Part shown: positions 9,601 through 18,820 of the stretch, one piece after another
Position numbering within the stretch: position 1 is the first letter of the stretch
How the letters are laid out: every line of letters starts with the position of its first letter
Translations under genes and position numbers: made by a program
The notes under the pieces: model-generated
Database searches by the model: none
What the model saw: the letters and a program-made list of their open reading frames with translations, nothing else
Told to the model about the DNA's origin: nothing
Source of the DNA: JADKIH01 sp031417555
GTDB taxonomy: Bacteria > Bacteroidota > Bacteroidia > AKYH767-A > 2013-40CM-41-45
DNA length: 64,000 nucleotides
Direction: 5' to 3'
Assembly (NCBI GenBank): GCA_031417555.1
Contig: JANOVV010000115.1
Location: 1-64,000 of the forward strand

Positions 9601-11078
9601 CCCAAAGCATTTCTGGCAGCTATATTAACCGGAGAAACTGCTCCTGAATAAATTCCAATCAATGGAGATGTAGTAGATGGTCCGTCATAAATATAAAATA
9701 AATCAGTATTTGCCTGCGTTAAAAAGGCACTAAAAGTTATTTGCAAATAAGTACCCGGAGTCTCCGGATAAATTGTTGTGGTTATATTTTCATTGGCCGA
9801 ATAATTTGAAGGCCCGTTTGAATCATAAAAAGTACCACTGCATAATGTCAGGTTCGCTCCGTTAGTCATAGGATATACACCTGTACTCGATCCCGGTGTT
9901 GGCGAACAATTTATTGAAGCTATCCAACCAATATTTTGTGTCGAACCATTCGAAGTATATTTAAATGTTAAACATCCCAAAGCATTTCTGGCACCAATGT
10001 TTACAGGGTTTGTAAGTCCGGAATAAATTCCTATTATCGGAGAAGCTATTGATGGACCATCATAAATATATAAATAATCCCGCGCCGATTCTGTTTGAAA
10101 GGATGAAAATGATACTGAAATATATTGTCCTGGTGTACTCGGATAAAATGTCATTACATTGTTTTCGCTAGCATTGTAATTATTTCCTGAACCGCCGGTA
10201 TCGTAAAACTTTCCTCCACATATGGTATCAACAGCATTATTCGTCATCGGATAACTACCTGAATTGGATCCCGGAGTAGCAGAACATGATAAACTCGCTA
10301 TCCATCCGGTTGTTTGCCCGGTTGCATTGGAAGTAAATACAAATGTCAAACATCCGGATGGATTGCGGGCTACAATCGTATCCGGAGAAGTGCTTCCTGA
10401 ATATTTTCCAACTAAAGGCGAAGAGTTATTAGGACCATCATAGATGTAAAAAAAATCTGAATTATTGGAGGTAGCGAATAAGGAAAAAATAACACTCATA
10501 AATGTTCCTGCCGTCGATGGATAAAAGGTCATTGTACTGTTTTCATTGGCAGTATAATTATTTCCCGATCCTCCTGAATCATAAAAATTAGCCGTACAAA
10601 TAGTATCAACTGCATTATTAGTCATAAGATAATTTCCTGTCGTACCGGGTGTTGAACAGGAAATTGTTGCGCTCCAGCCGGCTAGTTGAGTACCTCCATT
10701 AGAAATAAATTTAAAAGTAAGCGCACCGCTTGGGTTCCTTGCCCCTATCGTTCCAGGACTATACGTTCCGGTATATATACCCATCAAAGGTGCAGAAGTA
10801 TTTGTACCATCGTAGATATATAAAAAATCTGCTGCATTCTGTAAAGCAAAAGAAGAAAAATTTACATTTATATATTGGCCGGGAGTCGCAGGATTTATCG
10901 TCATTGTTAAATTCTGATTCGCTCCATAATTTGCTGCACTTCCACCATTATCATAAAAATTTGCACTGCACGTAGAAATAGTTGAATTAGACATATTATA
11001 ATTTACTGCCATCGCCTTGTTAAAAAACAAGAGGCAAATAATGACAATATTTCTAATATATTTAAAAAGATTGCTCAA
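6624..11078 (-). CDS. Secreted T9SS protein with seven CUB domains
   Basis: The product is 1484 residues. A signal peptide (IVIICLLFFNKAMA) precedes seven tandem CUB-like domains of about 120 residues. Each starts with a (Y/F)PMTNNAVDTIC-type strand and carries FYDxGGSxxNY, DFLYIYDG and GARNxxGxLTFxFTSNG. Each domain has two or three conserved cysteines. Residues of about 880-1150 form a beta-helix-like stretch (TWTGANNTVWTQISNW, ITIDLGATLTIDPGVTL) as seen in surface proteins. The C-terminus is a T9SS sorting domain (DISPNPNKGNFKI, IGTGIYFVEM). CUB domains usually bind proteins or carbohydrates, so an adhesin or matrix protein is inferred. The start is TTG at 11076-11078; no in-frame ATG gives a signal peptide. 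It converges with the GEVED gene. Confidence 0.87.
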   Translation of the reverse strand: MSNLFKYIRNIVIICLLFFNKAMAVNYNMSNSTISTCSANFYDNGGSAANYGANQNLTMTINPATPGQYINVNFSSFALQNAADFLYIYDGTNTSAPLMGIYTGTYSPGTIGARNPSGALTFKFISNGGTQLAGWSATISCSTPGTTGNYLMTNNAVDTICTANFYDSGGSGNNYTANENSTMTFYPSTAGTFMSVIFSLFATSNNSDFFYIYDGPNNSSPLVGKYSGSTSPDTIVARNPSGCLTFVFTSNATGQTTGWIASLSCSATPGSNSGSYPMTNNAVDTICGGKFYDTGGSGNNYNASENNVMTFYPSTPGQYISVSFSSFQTESARDYLYIYDGPSIASPIIGIYSGLTNPVNIGARNALGCLTFKYTSNGSTQNIGWIASINCSPTPGSSTGVYPMTNGANLTLCSGTFYDSNGPSNYSANENITTTIYPETPGTYLQITFSAFLTQANTDLFYIYDGPSTTSPLIGIYSGAVSPVNIAARNALGCLTFVFTSNGATGSTGWTATLACSPTPGTSNGVYPLSNGAVVTTCGGFFYDGQGSAANYIANIRDTTTFYPATIGQYLQLDFTAFQTESFNDQFYVFDGSSVSAPLLAIYSGLTSPVSIVARNPLGCITIVFVSNASTQFLGWAATISCSATPGTSTGVFPISNNAVDTICGGIFYDIGGSAGNYRNSENETMTFFPATAGQYLMVNFSGMLTEGFVDFLYIYDGTSASAPLLGRYSGSSSPCSMTATNSAGALTFKFTSNGATVNTGWVATLSCVASACANSGCYSMTNNGVTRACGGIFYDSGGSLSNYTTNENSTTTFYPTSGQYVQLVFTSFLTQAATDFLYIYDGPSIASPLIGTYSGAVSPGTVTSTHATGALTVRFTSNGSVQNIGWAANVLCTGSVGTTTWTGANNTVWTQISNWANNCTSPSCPVNALIPPTANNPRISVNTNVKNITIDLGATLTIDPGVTLSVCGDFTNNGSIVLSNTSTLLFNNASVVQNISGSITAANRIGNIVISKTGGSVILGSDMDIGGSLVTSDNLSIFNSSGKNLKVYGDFINASGSTTFTNTAGGTIEFTGSTAQNFSPGGLLTLNNVIVNKAAGDLTLVGNNLILGSSGVLTLTSGKIITGVNETVVQNVSISSITGYNNSNFVQGYLRRFISGSPASYDFPVGNLAKGFQNINIAFTTATAIPDIVASFDFWPSVPVGPVSSDCSYNADYSLLPSLNNGYWTLTPSANPNSGNYDVTVNNNNYSNQAPASYWTVMQANNPAGPWSLAGNCDSTSTVAVSYRRALNGFGHFATGQAPNTLPVSLVSFTGKNENRKNNLDWITASEINNSYFIIEKSLNGIDFFNLGTIRGAGNSTIRRYYSFADENPYPESFYKLKQVDFNGNFKYSETISIKSFTRNHFIDISPNPNKGNFKIIYNGKAGEKLIIKVLDIYGREVYFNLEILDQDFLNKEIDLVNIGTGIYFVEMYSETEKIFSHKLFIE

Positions 11079-11607
11079 TTCAGAATTTTTATTATCTAAA
11101 TAATTTTTTAACTAATAATCACATTTATTGTCCCCGAAACCTCAACAAATCGGCCGAATACCTACAATTCAATTAATTACATTATACAGTAAAATTCAAG
11201 AATTAAATATCATAATCCCTTATAGAGATTACTTATGTAGAAAAAATATGAATTTACTTACGATTATTAATAATTGAATCCTTAAATAAGTATTTAAATA
11301 AAAAAACTAATTCAATAGAATCGTTTCAAATAAAAAAACAAATAATTATAATACCATTTCCTTAATTTATAATCAAATAATAATAAAAACAACAACTTTT
11401 CTTACACTTTAACAATTGAATATTTTAAACTAGTAACAATGTTTTTTATAATGAAAAAGATCAACTGAATTAATTTAAAGCTATTATTTAATGTTTCTGA
11501 ATGATTTTAATACAATTTTTGCAATCGCTATATTTCAAAAATAAAAAAAAACATTTCAGGCATTAATAAACGAAAATTCATATCTTTCTTTATTAAAATT
11601 ATTAACC
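11079..11607. other. Divergent AT-rich intergenic region
   Basis: These 529 bases separate two divergent genes and should hold both promoters. The sequence is very AT-rich with many short A and T runs. TATATTTC at about 11529 and TATCTTTC at 11581-11588 are one mismatch from TAnnTTTG, without clear -33 partners. No ORF, tRNA or long repeat was seen. Confidence 0.5.
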
Positions 11608-12234
11608 ATGAATTCAACGGATAATCAACAGAATCCAATTAATAATTCGAGAAGAATTGAAGCATTATCCGACGGTATATTTGCAATTGCTTCTACATTA
11701 CTCGTTCTTGAAATTCGTGTACCTGAAATACATGAAAGTTCTGCACCACAAATGATGAATGCACTCTCCGGCGTATTACCTTCATTAGTAGCATTTATAT
11801 TTAGCTTTCTCAACATACTTATATTCTGGGTAAATCATGACAACATTGGGAAAACATTGAATTATTTTGATTCAAAACTTATCTATTTGAATGTTATTTT
11901 TCTTTTATTTATTTCCCTGGTTCCTTTTACTACGGCATTTGTCAGCCGATATCCCTTTAACCTGGTTTCAATATCTGTCTATGGTTTTGTCTTTTTTCTC
12001 ACTGCTTTAACTGCTGCTATCATGTATAATTACATTGCTTTTAAAAGCAATTTAATGCATAAAAATATTTCACTTAAATCGAAAAAGAAAATATGGAACC
12101 GCGTTATTACCGGACCAATTCTTTTTATTATCGCCATTCCTTTGGGATTAATACATGTATATATTCCAATAATAATTTATCTCATGGTTCCTATTCTATT
12201 TCTTGTTTTTCCGAAAATCGAATTTGAAGAATAG
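11608..12234 (+). CDS. TMEM175-family (DUF1211) potassium channel-like protein
   Basis: The product is 208 residues with about six hydrophobic segments. Near residue 15 it carries RRIEALSDGIFAIASTLLV, which fits the family signature RxxxFSDGxxAIxxTLL; here Leu replaces the usual Phe of FSDG. Bacterial TMEM175 proteins form tetrameric potassium-conducting channels with one such repeat per subunit. It stands alone, 81 bases before the peptide transporter genes, so no operon partner can be inferred. The family call is firm; conduction by this copy is inference because the Phe-to-Leu change lies in the pore signature. Confidence 0.85.
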   Translation: MNSTDNQQNPINNSRRIEALSDGIFAIASTLLVLEIRVPEIHESSAPQMMNALSGVLPSLVAFIFSFLNILIFWVNHDNIGKTLNYFDSKLIYLNVIFLLFISLVPFTTAFVSRYPFNLVSISVYGFVFFLTALTAAIMYNYIAFKSNLMHKNISLKSKKKIWNRVITGPILFIIAIPLGLIHVYIPIIIYLMVPILFLVFPKIEFEE

Positions 12235-12315
12235 TTACTATTTACATTCAATTAAAATAATAAATAATTTCTTGTTTAGAAAAATAACTCTATTTTCACG
12301 AAATATATATCTCAC

Positions 12316-14163
12316 ATGAACAAACTTTGTTTATTAATAATTCTTGCTTTTCTAATTGCATGTAATAGTTCAAATAATTACAATATACCTAAGAATAATT
12401 CTTCGACAATAAAACTTTTTGAAGATGCCAATGAGATTCAAAGAGACTGGTCAAACAAAAACTCAATAATCACCCATGTTATTTCCGAACCAGATAATCT
12501 TCATCCAACAAATGGGAATTCTTCACCACGTTCAGATATTCTGCAATATACCCAACGAACAATTTTATATATCGATTACTCAAATCAAACTCTTGTTCCC
12601 GGACTTGTAAAAACACTACCGGAAATATCCGATGATGGACTTAAATATTCCTACACATTAAAAGAAAATATTAAATGGGATGATGGAAGTTTGTTAACTC
12701 CAAAAGATATTGCTTTTACTGCAAGAGCTTTTTTATGTCCATTGACAAACGACCCTTCCGTAAGATTTTACTGGGAAAATATTGAAAACATTTTATTGGA
12801 TTCAACACAAAGCGGTAAATTCACTATCGTGATGAAAAAAAAACACATTCAAAACATTACCTTTCTAACAGGCTTTCCCATTTTACAACAATCCTTTCAC
12901 GATCCTGAAAACATACTTTCAACTTTCACTTTCAATCAATTCAACGATACTTCATTTCGAGCCTCAGGAAATCCCGGCCTCGTTAAATGGGCCAATGAAT
13001 TTAACGACGATTCATATGGCCGTGACCCTAAAAAACTTAACGGCTTAGGAATGTACTCGGTATCAGAATGGAAAAACGGACAATACATCACACTTACAAG
13101 AAAAAATAATCATTGGTCTCAACATTCATCCGACTATCATGAATTATCATTCCCCGAAAAAATAATTTTTAAATTAAACAAAGACGAAGCCTCTCAGTTG
13201 CTTGAATTTAAATCACAGGTAATGGATGTATCCACAAATATTTCTGTCACTAATTTTTTGCAATTGTATATAGATGATCTGATTCGCAAAAATTACAATC
13301 AGGCCATGATGCCTACTTACAATTACACCTACCTTTGTTTTAATGAAAAACCGGATGGTGAAAATCGTAAAAAACTTTTTGACGACGTCAATGTGAGGCG
13401 GGCATTTGCTATGCTTACTCCTGTTCAAAACATCATCCAACTTGTTTACAAACAATACAGCGATCAATGCTATCAGGTGACTAGTAATGTTTCACCGTTA
13501 AAAAAAGAATTGAATCATGACTTGAAAGTAATCCCATTCAATTTAAAAGAGGCAGAAAAAATATTATTAAAAGCAGGTTGGATAGATTCAGACAACGATG
13601 GAATTCTAGATAAAATAATTAACGGTAAAAAAATTAGTTTGATTGCGGATCTTAATTACCTGTCATCTGCACAGGAATGGAAAAATATAGCAATGCTTAT
13701 TGCAGAAGAAATGGCGAAAGCAGGCATTCAAATAAACCCGGTCGGAATGGAGATTAAACTTTTTCTTGAAAAAGCAAAAAGCCACGATTTTGATCTTATG
13801 CTTGGAAGTTGGGGAGGTTCGAGCTTACCCGAAGATTATACACAATTATGGCATTCAACTTCCTGGACTAATCATGGTTCCAATTATTCGGGTTTTGGAA
13901 ATGCTTACTCCGATGCACTTATCGATTCCATAAAGCATGAACTTAACGACACTCTTAGGTTTAAATTAAGTCGTAAACTTCAAAAAGAAATTTATAATGA
14001 CCAGCCCTATGTTTTTCTTTATTCGAGCTTACGTCGTAATATTATTCACAAACGATTTGCCAATCAAATGGTTTTTTCCGAAAAACCGGGTATTCTAATA
14101 AATATGCTCCGGTTATTGTCAATAAACAAAGGAATAACTATCACAGACGAGACTACACCGTAA
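12316..14163 (+). CDS. Oligopeptide ABC transporter substrate-binding lipoprotein (OppA/DppA-like)
   Basis: The product is 615 residues. A lipoprotein signal peptide ends in LIAC with Cys16, so it is probably membrane-anchored. Residues of about 50-560 match the SBP_bac_5 family: SEPDNLHP near the start, LVPGLVKTLPEISDDGLKYS, then IKWDDGSLLTPKDIAFT. This family captures peptides or similar solutes for an Opp/Dpp importer. It is followed after 24 bases by two permease genes of the same system. A weak promoter-like pair (TTG at 12272, TATTTTCA at 12291) lies upstream. Confidence 0.88.
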   Translation: MNKLCLLIILAFLIACNSSNNYNIPKNNSSTIKLFEDANEIQRDWSNKNSIITHVISEPDNLHPTNGNSSPRSDILQYTQRTILYIDYSNQTLVPGLVKTLPEISDDGLKYSYTLKENIKWDDGSLLTPKDIAFTARAFLCPLTNDPSVRFYWENIENILLDSTQSGKFTIVMKKKHIQNITFLTGFPILQQSFHDPENILSTFTFNQFNDTSFRASGNPGLVKWANEFNDDSYGRDPKKLNGLGMYSVSEWKNGQYITLTRKNNHWSQHSSDYHELSFPEKIIFKLNKDEASQLLEFKSQVMDVSTNISVTNFLQLYIDDLIRKNYNQAMMPTYNYTYLCFNEKPDGENRKKLFDDVNVRRAFAMLTPVQNIIQLVYKQYSDQCYQVTSNVSPLKKELNHDLKVIPFNLKEAEKILLKAGWIDSDNDGILDKIINGKKISLIADLNYLSSAQEWKNIAMLIAEEMAKAGIQINPVGMEIKLFLEKAKSHDFDLMLGSWGGSSLPEDYTQLWHSTSWTNHGSNYSGFGNAYSDALIDSIKHELNDTLRFKLSRKLQKEIYNDQPYVFLYSSLRRNIIHKRFANQMVFSEKPGILINMLRLLSINKGITITDETTP

Positions 14164-14175
14164 CACACATTAATT

Positions 14176-14183
14176 TATATTTG
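14176..14183 (+). promoter_or_regulatory. TATATTTG box just before the permease start
   Basis: It matches the Bacteroidota -7 consensus TAnnTTTG exactly and lies 5 bases before the ATG at 14188. There is no TTTG-like -33 element at the right distance, so it may be chance. If active, it would give an essentially leaderless transcript. Confidence 0.25.
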
Positions 14184-14187
14184 CTTC

Positions 14188-15324
14188 ATGCGCATATATA
14201 TTTTAAAACGGATACTTTTTTTCTTTCCGGCTTTACTATGTGTGATACTATTTTCTTTCATTCTTTTACATTATGCACCCGGTGATCCTGTTGAACGACT
14301 GCTCAATGCCAAAGGAATTTATGAATCTGAATTAACACCCGGAAATTCAAATACTCATCTTAAAACTGAACTTAAACATCGTTTGGGTCTTGACCTGCCA
14401 CTATTTTACTTCTCAGTCATAAGTCTTAACGACAATTCTCAGTTTCAGAAAACATCAAATACCGAATGGAAAAAATATATTCCTGTTATTTTATTTCATA
14501 AAAAAAATCAGTTTCACATTTGGATGTTCGGTAATGAATTTTATTCCAAAGGAATTATTCGGGGAGATTTTGGGATTTCCTGGATCACACAACAGCCGGT
14601 ATCCGCAATAATTTTATCCCACCTTCATTGGTCATTATTTTTTACCCTCCTGTCAGTGATCATAGCTTATCTGATAAGCGTTCCTGCCGGTCTTAAAGCC
14701 GCTGCAAACCCCGGATCTAATTTCGACAAATCGCTAACCATTGCTACCACCATTTTTTTTTCTCTTCCTGTTTTTTGGATAGCTATACTACTAATGCTGC
14801 TTTTTTGCAATACCAGCGTCCTGAATATATTTCCATCTTCTGGAATCGGCCCGGCCGGAGGTTTTCCTGAAGATAAATCAATATTTTATAAAATAGTAAA
14901 TACCATTCCTTACCTCATCCTTCCAACAATTTGTTATACCTACAGTGCTTTGGCATTTCTTACCAGAATAATAAAAACTTCCGTTACAGAAATTTTAAAA
15001 GAAGACTACATACGAACCGCACGCGCAAAAGGACTTACCGAAAAAATCGTAATAGGAAAACATGCCTATAGAAATGCATTGTTACCAATGATTACTATTT
15101 TTTCGCAGGTATTTCCTGCAGCCATTGGCGGATCCGTCATACTTGAAACAATTTTTACAATACCCGGAATGGGATTGACTATTTTTCAGAGTATTGGATC
15201 ACAAGATTATCCTGTGGTGGTTGCAATATTTATGATTACAGGATTTATTACAATGACTGCATTTTTACTTAGCGATATTCTTTACGCCATTGTTGATCCC
15301 CGAATTTCATATTCTACCCGTTAA
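14188..15324 (+). CDS. Peptide ABC transporter permease, DppB/OppB type
   Basis: The product is 378 residues. It opens with RILFFFPALLCVILFSFILLHYAPGDPVERLL, split here as a first membrane helix followed by the GDP motif typical of DppB. The EAA loop, which contacts the ATPase, is seen at about residues 270-300 (DYIRTARAKGL, then RNALLP). The periplasmic segment between helices 1 and 2 (about residues 45-130) is longer than in Escherichia coli DppB. It is spaced 3 bases from the next permease, so the two are surely co-transcribed. Confidence 0.9.
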   Translation: MRIYILKRILFFFPALLCVILFSFILLHYAPGDPVERLLNAKGIYESELTPGNSNTHLKTELKHRLGLDLPLFYFSVISLNDNSQFQKTSNTEWKKYIPVILFHKKNQFHIWMFGNEFYSKGIIRGDFGISWITQQPVSAIILSHLHWSLFFTLLSVIIAYLISVPAGLKAAANPGSNFDKSLTIATTIFFSLPVFWIAILLMLLFCNTSVLNIFPSSGIGPAGGFPEDKSIFYKIVNTIPYLILPTICYTYSALAFLTRIIKTSVTEILKEDYIRTARAKGLTEKIVIGKHAYRNALLPMITIFSQVFPAAIGGSVILETIFTIPGMGLTIFQSIGSQDYPVVVAIFMITGFITMTAFLLSDILYAIVDPRISYSTR

Positions 15325-15327
15325 AGT

Positions 15328-16605
15328 ATGAAACAAATAAAATTATCCGAAAAAAAAAGACATCAATTCTATCTTGGGATAATTATTTTTTATTTTTTCA
15401 TAGCTTTATTTGCCCCTATTCTCGCTAATGAAAAACCACTCTTCTTTTCTATAAATGGAAAATATTATTTCCCGGCAATTAACAACAATTCTTATATCGA
15501 GCTTCCTGATAGTTCAGGAATTCTTGTTAAAATCAGAACAAATACCATTGATTGGAAAAATTTGAAAACAGATGAAATTATATTTGCACCTGTTTGCTGG
15601 TCACCCTCTCATTCCGATTTATTAAACACGTATTCATCTCCTTTCGCCAGACAACACTATTACAAAGATGAAAAAATTACAGACCTTCCTTTTCGTTTCA
15701 GACATTTTATGGGTACCGGAAAAACCGGTAACGATGTTTTAGCCGGTTTAATTTATGGTAGCCGAACTTCTGTCTCTATTGGATTTTTTTCAATGTCAAT
15801 TGCTATAATTATTGGAATATTTCTTGGAGGAATTGCAGGATATTTAGGCGATGATAAATTGAAAATGAGGCGGGGGAGTTTAATACTCTCTTTGTTAATG
15901 TTAATACCTGCATGGTTTTATTCATTTCAAATTCGTTTTGAAATAATTAAAGAATCTTTTTCGAACTCAACAATCCTTGGATTAATTCAGGTTGCATTTA
16001 GCTTTTTAATTTTCACCGTAATAATTTTCTGGCCAATCCTTTTTAGTTTTAAAACATTGACTGTATTAGAAAAAAAAATAAACATTCCAGTCGATTTAAT
16101 TGTATCACGATTTATTGAGATATTCCTTTCATTGCCACGACTTATTCTTATTCTTACAATTGCAGCTATCAGCCGGCCATCCGTAATCACTATTATTTTA
16201 ATTATCGGTTTCACCGCCTGGACTGACATAGCAAGAATAATGCGTGCTCAAATACTTCAATTGAGAGAAATGAATTACATAGCAGCTGCAAAATCGTTTG
16301 GAACAAGCACAACGAAAATATTATTGCATCATCTTTTACCAAATGCTCTTCCACAAATCGTTGTCATTTGGACCCTGGGAATAGCTACCGCCATACTTAC
16401 TGAAACAGGCCTGTCTTTTCTTGGAATCGGCGTCCCTCCGGAAACTGCTACCTGGGGTAGTTTGATGTTTGAAGCAAAAGAAAATTATCAGGCATGGTGG
16501 CTTGTAATATTTACAGGAGCTGCAATTTTTTCATTGCTCTCTGCTTTATACCTTTTAGGTAATAAACTCAAGTCACAAAATGCAAAATCCACTATTTTAT
16601 CTTAA
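15328..16605 (+). CDS. Peptide ABC transporter permease, DppC/OppC type
   Basis: The product is 425 residues, longer than the usual 300 or so because of a periplasmic insertion between helix 1 and the core (about residues 40-130). The EAA loop reads NYIAAAKSFGTS followed by HHLLPNALP. The family motif TGLSFLGIGVPPETATWG is present near residue 355. With OppB it forms the membrane channel. No OppD/OppF ATPase follows: the next gene is MoxR, 167 bases on. The ATPases must be elsewhere. Confidence 0.9.
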   Translation: MKQIKLSEKKRHQFYLGIIIFYFFIALFAPILANEKPLFFSINGKYYFPAINNNSYIELPDSSGILVKIRTNTIDWKNLKTDEIIFAPVCWSPSHSDLLNTYSSPFARQHYYKDEKITDLPFRFRHFMGTGKTGNDVLAGLIYGSRTSVSIGFFSMSIAIIIGIFLGGIAGYLGDDKLKMRRGSLILSLLMLIPAWFYSFQIRFEIIKESFSNSTILGLIQVAFSFLIFTVIIFWPILFSFKTLTVLEKKINIPVDLIVSRFIEIFLSLPRLILILTIAAISRPSVITIILIIGFTAWTDIARIMRAQILQLREMNYIAAAKSFGTSTTKILLHHLLPNALPQIVVIWTLGIATAILTETGLSFLGIGVPPETATWGSLMFEAKENYQAWWLVIFTGAAIFSLLSALYLLGNKLKSQNAKSTILS

Positions 16606-16771
16606 CAAATTTTTAACCCAAGAGTTCATTTACTCTTAACTGAATTTTTAATAAAATTGCATTCGAAATTTAAAATTACCTTACCGATAATTTAATAAAA
16701 ATTCATTTCAATTAAAATATACTAATCACATTATCAACTATTTATTTAATTAACTGCATTAAATAATAATT

Positions 16772-17755
16772 ATGGACATAAGAGAAATCAATGAACGAAT
16801 TCAACAGGAGTCAGCATTTGTAGATATGCTAACCATGGAATTGGGCAAAGTCATCGTAGGACAAAAATACATGACTGAACGATTGCTAATAGGATTGCTT
16901 GCAAACGGGCATATTTTACTTGAAGGAGTACCCGGATTGGCTAAAACACTGGCTATTAATTCTCTTGCCTCAGCAATTAATGCAAAATTCAGTAGAATAC
17001 AGTTTACACCTGATCTATTGCCGGCAGATTTAATTGGAACAATGATTTATAATCAAAAACAAGAATCATTTACTGTTCGTAAGGGGCCTATTTTCGCCAA
17101 TTTAATTCTCGCCGATGAGATAAACCGCGCTCCGGCAAAAGTTCAAAGTGCTCTTTTAGAATCTATGCAAGAAAGGCAAGTTACCATTGGTGATTCAACA
17201 TTTAAGCTTGAAGAACCATTCCTTGTTCTAGCTACTCAAAACCCAATTGAACAGGAAGGAACATATCCTCTTCCCGAAGCTCAGGTTGATCGTTTTATGC
17301 TTAAAATAGTAATTGGATATCCTTCGAAAGAAGAAGAAAAATTAATCATACGCCAAAATATCGGTAGTGCTATTCCAAAAATATCACCTGTTATTCAAAC
17401 AAGCGATATACTAAAGGCAAGAGCCATGGTCAGGGAAGTTTACATGGATGAAAAAATAGAAAAATATATTATTGATATTGTTTTTGCAAGCAGGACTCCA
17501 AAAGAGTATAATCTGGCTAAACTTGAACAATTGATCAGTTATGGAGGTTCGCCGCGTGCTAGTATTAATCTTGCCCTTGCAGCAAAAGCATATGCATTTA
17601 TCAAACGCAGAGGCTATGTAATTCCAGAAGATGTTCGTGCTATCTGTCACGATGTAATGCGTCATAGAATTGGAATTACCTATGAAGCTGAAGCTGAAAA
17701 TGTAACAAGTGAAACAATTGTGAATGAAATTTTAAATGCAGTAGAAGTTCCTTAA
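16772..17755 (+). CDS. MoxR-family AAA+ ATPase of the Bat operon
   Basis: The product is 327 residues, normal for MoxR. Walker A is GVPGLAKT (about residues 52-59) and Walker B is LADEINRAP (about 113-121). The sensor and arginine-finger region (ATQNPIEQEGTYPLPEAQVDRF, given here in two halves around EGTYPL) is intact. MoxR ATPases act as chaperones that mature or activate partners with von Willebrand factor A domains. The downstream DUF58, BatA and BatB genes supply those partners. It is the first gene of a run of genes ending near 25.8 kb. Confidence 0.93.
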   Translation: MDIREINERIQQESAFVDMLTMELGKVIVGQKYMTERLLIGLLANGHILLEGVPGLAKTLAINSLASAINAKFSRIQFTPDLLPADLIGTMIYNQKQESFTVRKGPIFANLILADEINRAPAKVQSALLESMQERQVTIGDSTFKLEEPFLVLATQNPIEQEGTYPLPEAQVDRFMLKIVIGYPSKEEEKLIIRQNIGSAIPKISPVIQTSDILKARAMVREVYMDEKIEKYIIDIVFASRTPKEYNLAKLEQLISYGGSPRASINLALAAKAYAFIKRRGYVIPEDVRAICHDVMRHRIGITYEAEAENVTSETIVNEILNAVEVP

Positions 17756-17827
17756 TTTTTTTTTGCTTTATGTTACCAGCATCTAAATCCAAAGTCAAAC
17801 ATTAAACTCAAACGCGAATAGTATTTA

Positions 17828-18703
17828 ATGGAAACCCAAGAACTGATAAAGAAAGTAAGAAAGATAGAAATTAAGACCAGGGGACTTTCTTCTCATATAT
17901 TTTCCGGAGAATATCATAGTGCCTTTAAAGGAAGAGGTATGGCTTTCAGTGAAGTGAGGGAATATATGGCAGGCGATGATATAAGAGCTATCGACTGGAA
18001 TGTTACAGCACGATTCGGACATCCTTATATTAAAGTCTTTGAAGAAGAACGCGAACTTACAGTTATGTTGTTAGTAGATGTCAGCGCTTCCGGTTCTTTT
18101 GGAACACAAAAGCAATTTAAAAAAGATTTGATGACAGAACTTTGTGCTGTTCTTTCATTCTCTGCCATTCAGAATAATGATAAAATAGGATTGATTTTCT
18201 TTAGTGATAAAATTGAAAAATTTATTCCGCCTAAAAAAGGGAAATCGCATATTCTTCGAATCATTCGCGAACTTATCGAATTTGAACCAACCAGTAAAAA
18301 AACAGATATCAGCGAAGGATTGCGCTATGTAACAAATGTAATTAAAAAGCGATCCATTTGTTTCGTCATTTCAGATTTTATGGATGATCGTTTTGAAGAT
18401 GCTTTGAAACTTGCTAATAAAAAACACGACATCGTCGCTCTTCAAATTTATGATAAACGTGAAACCGAACTTCCGGATGTGGGATTAATCAGATTTGAAG
18501 ATGCGGAAACAGGTGAAATAAAACTTATTGATAGCAGTAATAAAAATACAAGAGATCAATACAAGAAGAATTGGCTTAAACATGAGCGTAAAATATTTGA
18601 AGTATTTACCAGAAGCGGTGTTGACAAAGCTAAAATTCATACCGACGAATCATACATAAGTCCTTTGATGCTGCTTTTCAAAAGACGTGGTAGTAAAAAA
18701 TAA
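17828..18703 (+). CDS. DUF58 domain protein (VWA-like) of the Bat operon
   Basis: The product is 291 residues. The DUF58 signature is seen at DDIRAIDWNVTARFG and the following KVFEEERE. A VWA-like fold starts at MLLVDVSASGSFG, which keeps the DxSxS metal-binding pattern. It has no membrane segment, unlike BatA and BatB. In Bacteroidota this gene regularly follows moxR, and the product is thought to be a MoxR client. The spacing to moxR is 72 bases. Confidence 0.9.
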   Translation: METQELIKKVRKIEIKTRGLSSHIFSGEYHSAFKGRGMAFSEVREYMAGDDIRAIDWNVTARFGHPYIKVFEEERELTVMLLVDVSASGSFGTQKQFKKDLMTELCAVLSFSAIQNNDKIGLIFFSDKIEKFIPPKKGKSHILRIIRELIEFEPTSKKTDISEGLRYVTNVIKKRSICFVISDFMDDRFEDALKLANKKHDIVALQIYDKRETELPDVGLIRFEDAETGEIKLIDSSNKNTRDQYKKNWLKHERKIFEVFTRSGVDKAKIHTDESYISPLMLLFKRRGSKK

Positions 18704-18820
18704 TATAAGAGTTGCGAATTAAAAATGAATTTGAGTATTAAAGATATAAATAGAACTACCCGTTTTAAAAAGCTGAAGAACTTAATGATTTTCGTTGAAA
18801 GAAAATCGTCAGGAGTTTTT

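Noticed and set aside
16620..16650. Terminator after the OppC gene (AAGAGT/ACTCTT)
   Set aside because: The stem is only 6 A+T-rich pairs and the T run is displaced, so support is too weak.
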